Shown piece by piece: positions 6,191 through 10,282 of a DNA stretch of 10,282 nt (positions are counted from its first letter, which is position 1; every line of letters begins with the position of its first letter). The DNA is from Actinomycetota bacterium. GTDB lineage: Bacteria > Actinomycetota > Thermoleophilia > Gaiellales > Gaiellaceae. The translations under genes and the position numbers were made by a program. The notes beneath the pieces are model-generated. The model worked only from the letters and a program-made list of their open reading frames with translations, did not search any database and was not told the DNA's origin. The stretch lies in NCBI GenBank assembly GCA_013694685.1, contig JACDBY010000301.1, positions 1-10,282 of the forward strand. The letters are read 5' to 3'.

Positions 6191-6218
6191 GTGTCCGACT
6201 TCAGTCGGACACGTGCTC
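6191..6218 (+). repeat. Palindromic repeat copy 2 (R2), forming the 3' end of the macrodomain gene
   Basis: Perfect 10-bp arms GTGTCCGACT (6191-6200) and AGTCGGACAC (6203-6212) around TC, then tail GTGCTC (6213-6218). On the minus strand the tail and left arm encode Glu-His-Val-Ser-Asp, and the TGA (6201-6203) lies at the centre of the palindrome. The last five residues and the stop of the macrodomain protein therefore come from the repeat. Confidence 0.88.
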
Positions 6219-6719
6219 TGCGATCCGCGACGCGAGCGCGTGCGTCTCGCTCCCGAAGAGCACGAGCCGAGCCTCCTCCACGTTCGCCTGCGCCGCGCGC
6301 ATCCCGGCGAGCGCCTGCCGCACGGCATCGTCGAGCGGCCAGCCGTACGCCCCGGCAGAGATCAGCGGGAACGCGACGGACGCGGCCCCGAGCTCGTCGG
6401 CGACGACGAGCGAGCTCGAGTAACAGGAACGGAGCGTCGCGCTCTGATCGCGCCGTGCGTCGTACACGGGTCCGACGGTGTGGATCACCCAGCGCGCAGC
6501 GAGCGAGCCGGCGGTCGTCGCGACGGCGTCACCGGCCGGCAACCCGTCGGGGTAGTGAGTCGCCCGGAGCTCCCGGCACTCGGCGAGGATCGCCGGCCCG
6601 CCGCGCCGGTGGATCGCCCCGTCCACGCCACCGCCGCCGAGGAGCGACGAGTTGGCCGCATTGACAATCGCGTCGACGTCCTGCGCCGTAATGTCCCCTT
6701 CGACGAGCTCGATCCGCAT
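6201..6719 (-). CDS. Macrodomain protein, YmdB/MacroD-type ADP-ribosyl hydrolase
   Basis: The 172-residue protein is a single macrodomain, near the length of E. coli YmdB (177). Ligand-binding motifs are present in order: EGDIT (7-11), VDAIVNAANSSLLGGGGVDG (15-34), HTVGPVY (80-86) and PLISAGAYGWP (118-128). Asn23 and Asp33 match the residues implicated in catalysis in YmdB (Asn25, Asp35). Enzymes of this type remove the acetyl group from O-acetyl-ADP-ribose or mono-ADP-ribose from protein side chains. It starts at ATG 6719 without an obvious Shine-Dalgarno; a GTGTG-T-CACAC palindrome lies 23 bp upstream (6743-6753). The C-terminus EHVSD and the stop come from repeat copy 2 and are probably not part of the ancestral protein. 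It lies 119 bp downstream of the helicase gene on the same strand, so cotranscription is possible. Confidence 0.9.
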   Translation of the reverse strand: MRIELVEGDITAQDVDAIVNAANSSLLGGGGVDGAIHRRGGPAILAECRELRATHYPDGLPAGDAVATTAGSLAARWVIHTVGPVYDARRDQSATLRSCYSSSLVVADELGAASVAFPLISAGAYGWPLDDAVRQALAGMRAAQANVEEARLVLFGSETHALASRIAEHVSD

Positions 6720-6742
6720 GAGCGGATCATCGCGGCTCGGAG

Positions 6743-6753
6743 GTGTGTCACAC
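6743..6753. promoter_or_regulatory. Short palindrome upstream of the macrodomain gene
   Basis: GTGTG-T-CACAC is a perfect odd palindrome centred 29 bp upstream of the ATG at 6719. Its position suits an operator, but it is short, stands alone and has no recognised binding protein. Confidence 0.2.
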
Positions 6754-6829
6754 GAGGGGTCGAACGAGCGAAGCCACGTGAACCGGCGGAAGGCCGTGGT
6801 CGTGCGAGGCGAGCACGAGCCCGCGTCCT

Positions 6830-6856
6830 GTGTCCGACTCAGTCGGACACGTGCTC
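6830..6856 (+). repeat. Palindromic repeat copy 3 (R3), forming the 3' end of the helicase gene
   Basis: Arms GTGTCCGACT (6830-6839) and AGTCGGACAC (6841-6850) are perfect around a single C; the tail is GTGCTC (6851-6856). On the minus strand it encodes Glu-His-Val-Ser-Asp and the TGA (6839-6841), as copy 2 does for the macrodomain gene. An outer inverted repeat, GAGCACG (6811-6817) with CGTGCTC (6850-6856), encloses the palindrome. A further stem TCGTGC/GCACGA (6800-6805, 6813-6818) lies next to it. Confidence 0.88.
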
Positions 6857-9800
6857 TCCCCCGCCCAACTCGACAAACCGGCTCACTGCGCTAACGAGCC
6901 GCATCTGGTCGATCGTCGCGCAGTCGGCGTCGAGCAGCGCGGGCGAGCACACGAGCACTGCGCGGCACTGCGCGCGTGAGGTGGCGACGTTGAAGCGGTG
7001 CGAGCTGAACGCGAAGCCGATCCCGCGCGGCGCTTCCTCCGTTGACGAGCTCGCCATCGAGACGAAGACGACCGGCGCCTGCTGCCCCTGGAACTTGTCC
7101 ACGGTGCCGACCGGGACACTGTCGGGCAAGCGGGAGCGCAGCAGCCGCACCTGCGCGTTGTAGGGCGCGACGACGAGCACGTCCGTGGCGGCGAGCGGTC
7201 GCGTCTCGCCGGACTCGTCGGTGAACGGCGTTCCGAGCAGCCCGTCAATCAGCCCCGCGATCGCGATCGCCTCCTCCGGCGAGGACTGGCCATGCCCCTC
7301 GTGCTCGCTCGGCACCCAGACCGGCCCGTTGCCCGCGGACAGCGAGCGCCGCGCGGCGTCGGGCGCGTAGCCGAGCCTCCCCTCGTAGTACGCCTGCGAC
7401 GTGAAGGCGCAGAGCTCGGGTCGCAGGCGCCACGTCTCGGCGAGGAAGAGCCCGCGATCGGGCGGCACGGTCTCGTGCTCGCCGAGCAGGTGCTCGAGGA
7501 CGGAGAGCCCCGAGTTTTCGGGATGCGAGCCCTGCGAGACCTGCGGCAGCTGGTTGGGGTCGCCGAGCAGGACGAGCGAGCGGGCCGCCGTGCCGACGGC
7601 GAGCACATCGGCAAGGGCCAGCTGTCCCGCCTCGTCGACGAAGAGGCAATCGAGCGGACGCTCCGCCGCGTGAATGTCGACTGTCTCGCGAGAGAAGGCC
7701 CAGGCCGTGCCCGCGACGAGGTCGAAGGACGGGTCGGCGCACACGTCCGGATCCTTCGACGCGAGGATGGAAGGAATCGCCGGGGACGTCTCCGCCTCGT
7801 CCGCCTCCCGTGCACGCCGAGCGCCCTGGAAGGCGAAGCCCTGCCTGTCGGCCTCGTGCTGGATCGCGCGGAGCATGTTGTGAATCGCCTTGTGGCTGAG
7901 GGAGGTGACGCCGACGCGCTTGCCGGCCCTCATCAGCGCAACAGCCATCCGCGCTCCCTGCCACGTCTTTCCGGAACCCGGCGGCCCCTGCACGAAGAGG
8001 TAGCTCTCCGCGAGCGAGAGCGCCGCAGCGACGGGATCGACGTCGAGCCGCACGTCGGGCGGCTGCCGCTCGAGGAGCGCGGTGAGCGCCGGATAGGCGC
8101 CGAGCTCTCCGTCTGCGTACGCGAGAGCGAAGCGGCCGAGCCCTTCGCGCTTCACCCGGTCGCCGATCGGGCCGCCGGGTGTCAGTCCACGCGGAAGCGG
8201 CTCCTCCGCCCGCTCGGTGCCGCGGAGGAGCGTGACCACGCCGTGGTCGTCGTCGACGCGAATGCGGTACCCCTTCTGCGTGTCGGCGTCGAAAGACCGG
8301 CCCGTCAGCTTGTGCTCCTGCGGCGGGAAGGTCAGGCGGTACGCGTGGCTCTCGCCCTCGACCTCGGGCTGCGCCCCGTCCCACCTCAGTCCGCCGATCG
8401 CGGTGCGGTCGCGGATCAGCTCGTCCTCGTCGAGTTGCGGCCAGCGGAACCAGGCCCACCATTGCGGGCGCGCCTCGCGCTGGTGGTAGTCGACGAGGTG
8501 GCCGAGGAGGCGTCGCGGCTCACCGGGCTCGGTGCCCTCGAGCAGACGTGCGCAGAGCGCCGCCCGCTCCTCGTCGCGGTGCTTCGCCTCTTCCTTCTGC
8601 GGCCGCTGATCGGGGGGCGCGCGCCACGGCACCTCGCCCGGCCGGATCGAGAGCAGCCACTCGTGCAACTCGTAGGTCGAGCGGCAGTCCTCCTCGTTGT
8701 AGCGCTCGACCTCCGTGAGGAGCGTCTCGTCGCCGGTCTCGAGCCAGGTCTCGAACGAGACGACCGCGTCGTCGCCGCCCTTCACCGTGGCGCTGCGGCT
8801 GAACCCGTAGAGCGCCTCGATCGCCTTGATCGAGTAGCTGTCCGTCGAGGCGCGGAGCGACTGCTTGACGATCCGGTAGAGGTCGACGAGCACCTCGCCG
8901 CGCAGGAAGTCGTCGACCTCGCGCTCGCGCGTCCCGTGCTCGCCCATCAGCCGCGTCAGCGCGGTGCGCTCGTAGGCCGCGTAGTGGTAGACGTGCAGCG
9001 CGGGGTGCCGCCGCCGTCGCTCGACGACCCAGTCGACGAAACGCGTGAAGACCTCGCACTCCTCGTCGCGGTCGCGCGCCCAGAGCGCCTCGTAGCGCAC
9101 CTCGCCCGCGTCGTCGCGGTAGCAGTAGCCGAACAGGAACTCGCGCCCGCGTGCTGACTCGTAGAACGGGTGGCCCTCGAGGTCGAGCCAGACGTCGCCG
9201 TGATCGGGCGCCGGCAGGAGCCGGAACCCGCGCTCCTCCTCGTCGTCCAGGAGCTCGTAGAGGTGCGTGCCGGTCACTCGCCCGCGGAGCTGGAGCTCGG
9301 CCTGGTGCCGCACCCTCTCGAACGTCTCGGCCCGCAGCCCGCCGGGCGGCTTGCCGACTGAGTCGGTGTCCGGCTTCAGCCCGACACGTGCTCTCCCACC
9401 GTCCGCCAGCGCCCCGAGCTCGTCGAGCGTGCCGATCCCGTCCGCCATGAGCCCCTCCGCCCACCCCCGCCGCATGCCGGCGACGAGCACGAGATGATCG
9501 TCCGCCACGAGCCGAGCCCGGCAGAAGTTCCGGAAGTCGCAGATCCCGCAGTGCCCGCACGGCCAGGGATACGTCTCGTCCTCGCGCTCGAGCGCGGCCA
9601 GAAACCGCCCACGCACCCGCCGGTAGTAGGCCTGGAACTCGGCGACGCGGAAGCTCTCCCGCTCCCCGCGCCCGTTCTCGACGTGCACGCGCTCGACCGG
9701 AGCGCCCTGCAGCCGCTCCACCTGCTCGGCGTAGAAGAGGAGCTGGAGCAGGTGCGCGGGCTTGGCCGAGCGGGCGAGCTTCGTGTCGACTGGCTCGTAG

Positions 9801-10189
9801 GTCACGCCAGGGATCAGCTCGAGGAAGTCCGCGAACCCGCGCCAGCGCCCGTCCGCGCTCGTGAGGTAGGGCTGGTAGATCACGTCGGCAACGTGCCCGC
9901 GGATCGCCTCCTCGGTGAGGCGCCGCGCCTCTTCACGGTCGAAGTCGGGATCGTCGTAGGTCGGGATGCGGACGATCGAACGGCCGAGCGCCTCGAGCCG
10001 CGCGAGATAGGCGGCCTCGTGCTCCATGCCCTTGCGCCGGATCAGATCGACGCGGGTGTCGTCGGCGTACGGCCGCTCGAGCTCCCCGCGCTGCACCGCG
10101 ACATCGAGGTTTGTCAGGTGTGGGCACGCGAGATGGTTCGAGAGATCGGAGGGCGAGAGCCGGAGCGTGCCGTCATCAGCGATGCGCAT
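6839..10189 (-). CDS. TM0106-type RecB-like Fe-S nuclease / RNase H-like exonuclease / SF1 helicase fusion
   Basis: This 1116-residue protein has three modules. Residues 1-230 are a RecB/Cas4-like nuclease: His57, Asp121, Asp135-Thr-Lys137 and the QxxxY motif at 149-153, with Cys22 and a Cys cluster at 211, 214, 217 and 223 that could bind a 4Fe-4S centre as in AddB and Cas4. Residues 330-515 are an RNase H-like domain with DEDD-type residues Asp336, Glu338, Asp436 and Asp501. Residues 720-1090 form a superfamily 1 DNA2/NAM7 (Upf1-like) helicase: Walker A GPPGSGKT (735-742), DEAG (852-855), GDPNQL (876-881), VDKFQGQQ (1030-1037) and NVATSRAQ (1067-1074). All key residues appear intact, so a DNA repair or nucleic-acid processing role is likely, though the pathway for this family is not established. 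Residues 266-279 and the final EHVSD are encoded by palindromic repeats. The start is ATG 10189, without a clear Shine-Dalgarno. Confidence 0.9.
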   Translation of the reverse strand: MRIADDGTLRLSPSDLSNHLACPHLTNLDVAVQRGELERPYADDTRVDLIRRKGMEHEAAYLARLEALGRSIVRIPTYDDPDFDREEARRLTEEAIRGHVADVIYQPYLTSADGRWRGFADFLELIPGVTYEPVDTKLARSAKPAHLLQLLFYAEQVERLQGAPVERVHVENGRGERESFRVAEFQAYYRRVRGRFLAALEREDETYPWPCGHCGICDFRNFCRARLVADDHLVLVAGMRRGWAEGLMADGIGTLDELGALADGGRARVGLKPDTDSVGKPPGGLRAETFERVRHQAELQLRGRVTGTHLYELLDDEEERGFRLLPAPDHGDVWLDLEGHPFYESARGREFLFGYCYRDDAGEVRYEALWARDRDEECEVFTRFVDWVVERRRRHPALHVYHYAAYERTALTRLMGEHGTREREVDDFLRGEVLVDLYRIVKQSLRASTDSYSIKAIEALYGFSRSATVKGGDDAVVSFETWLETGDETLLTEVERYNEEDCRSTYELHEWLLSIRPGEVPWRAPPDQRPQKEEAKHRDEERAALCARLLEGTEPGEPRRLLGHLVDYHQREARPQWWAWFRWPQLDEDELIRDRTAIGGLRWDGAQPEVEGESHAYRLTFPPQEHKLTGRSFDADTQKGYRIRVDDDHGVVTLLRGTERAEEPLPRGLTPGGPIGDRVKREGLGRFALAYADGELGAYPALTALLERQPPDVRLDVDPVAAALSLAESYLFVQGPPGSGKTWQGARMAVALMRAGKRVGVTSLSHKAIHNMLRAIQHEADRQGFAFQGARRAREADEAETSPAIPSILASKDPDVCADPSFDLVAGTAWAFSRETVDIHAAERPLDCLFVDEAGQLALADVLAVGTAARSLVLLGDPNQLPQVSQGSHPENSGLSVLEHLLGEHETVPPDRGLFLAETWRLRPELCAFTSQAYYEGRLGYAPDAARRSLSAGNGPVWVPSEHEGHGQSSPEEAIAIAGLIDGLLGTPFTDESGETRPLAATDVLVVAPYNAQVRLLRSRLPDSVPVGTVDKFQGQQAPVVFVSMASSSTEEAPRGIGFAFSSHRFNVATSRAQCRAVLVCSPALLDADCATIDQMRLVSAVSRFVELGGGEHVSD
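9354..9393 (+). repeat. Palindromic repeat copy 4 (R4) inside the helicase gene
   Basis: Arms GTGTCCGGCT (9366-9375) and AGCCCGACAC (9378-9387) pair with one C/C mismatch around TC; the tail is GTGCTC (9388-9393). Next to it is a 13-bp palindrome, CCGACT-G-AGTCGG (9354-9366), identical to the core of copy 3 on the opposite strand. It is read in a different frame from copies 2 and 3 and gives Arg266-Ala-Arg-Val-Gly-Leu-Lys-Pro-Asp-Thr-Asp-Ser-Val-Gly279 in the linker between the Fe-S nuclease and the RNase H-like domain. The TGA is out of frame here, so the gene stays open. Confidence 0.82.
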
Positions 10190-10204
10190 AGAAGAAGTAT
10201 CCGC

Positions 10205-10217
10205 GCGCCACCGGCGC
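10205..10217. other. Short GC hairpin in the gap upstream of the helicase gene
   Basis: GCGCC-ACC-GGCGC is a perfect 5-bp stem with a 3-nt loop in the 41-bp gap between the helicase start and the stop of the upstream gene. There is no T-tract. It could be a weak 3' hairpin of the upstream gene; the short stem may be chance in GC-rich DNA. Confidence 0.2.
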
Positions 10218-10230
10218 CCGCTTACGCCCG

Positions 10231-10282
10231 TCAGCGATCGAGCAGCTGCCCGAGTTCATCATCCGCGAGATCGACCCACCGC
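10231..10282 (-). CDS. C-terminal tail of an unknown protein (partial, start off the right edge)
   Basis: On the minus strand an open frame enters from the right edge, reads RWVDLADDELGQLLDR and stops at TGA (10231-10233). The acidic, Leu-rich sequence looks like a normal amphipathic protein end and fits the local codon use. Only 16 residues are visible, so the family cannot be recognised. If real, it would lie upstream of the helicase gene in the same direction, separated by 41 bp. Confidence 0.45.
   Translation of the reverse strand, partial: RWVDLADDELGQLLDR

Noticed and set aside
6151..6856. The palindromic repeats as a CRISPR array
   Set aside because: The copies are not regularly spaced, there are no unique spacers of similar length, and two copies are parts of coding sequences.
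7292..9157. A 621-codon open frame on the plus strand, antisense to the helicase gene
   Set aside because: Its translation is Arg/Leu/Val/Glu-rich low-complexity with no recognisable motif, and the minus strand encodes clear nuclease and helicase motifs over the same bases. Long antisense frames are expected in high-GC DNA.

Overview
The window is high-GC, gene-dense DNA, with third codon positions mostly G or C, several GTG starts and weak or absent Shine-Dalgarno sequences at several genes. Together with the gene content (an NrtR-type Nudix regulator, a stand-alone RNB exonuclease, a TM0106-type nuclease-helicase), this suggests an actinobacterium, possibly of the Thermoleophilia/Gaiellales type. 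That placement is an inference from composition and protein style, not from a marker gene.

Layout. (1) 1-694, minus: N-terminal two thirds of a BMP-family lipoprotein, the binding protein of a nucleoside-type ABC importer, running off the left edge. (2) 725-1420, plus: an NrtR-family regulator with a catalytically degenerate Nudix box, divergent from the BMP gene across 30 bp that carry several short inverted repeats. (3) 1442-2194, minus: an acyl-ACP thioesterase-like double-hotdog protein, convergent with the regulator. (4) 2249-3601, minus: an FAD-dependent disulfide oxidoreductase upstream of the thioesterase, with a 10-bp hairpin between them. (5) 3687-5111, plus: a stand-alone RNase II/R-type exonuclease. 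(6) 5216-5692 and 5689-6141, plus: two small four-helix membrane proteins overlapping by ATGA, behind a plausible promoter. (7) 6201-6719, minus: a macrodomain ADP-ribosyl hydrolase. (8) 6839-10189, minus: a 1116-residue fusion of a RecB-like Fe-S nuclease, an RNase H-like exonuclease and a superfamily 1 helicase. (9) 10231-10282, minus: probable C-terminal tail of another gene.

The most unusual content is a family of about 28-bp palindromic repeats, four copies in the right-hand part of the window, all in one orientation: a 21-22 bp palindrome plus a tail [CG]TGCTC. Two copies form the 3' ends of two unrelated genes and give both the same C-terminal peptide, EHVSD, with the stop codon at the centre of the palindrome. 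A third lies inside the helicase gene and is translated in another frame as an extra linker peptide. The fourth sits beside one of the gene-end copies at a convergent junction. The element is open in five of six frames and carries one in-phase stop, so it can either end or extend a reading frame. This resembles REP/BIME-like and Rickettsia-palindromic-element-like behaviour.

No tRNA, rRNA, CRISPR array or insertion sequence was seen, and no stretch over 300 bases lacks a gene. An NAD/ADP-ribose theme (NrtR-type regulator, macrodomain enzyme) recurs, but the genes are far apart and no functional link is shown.
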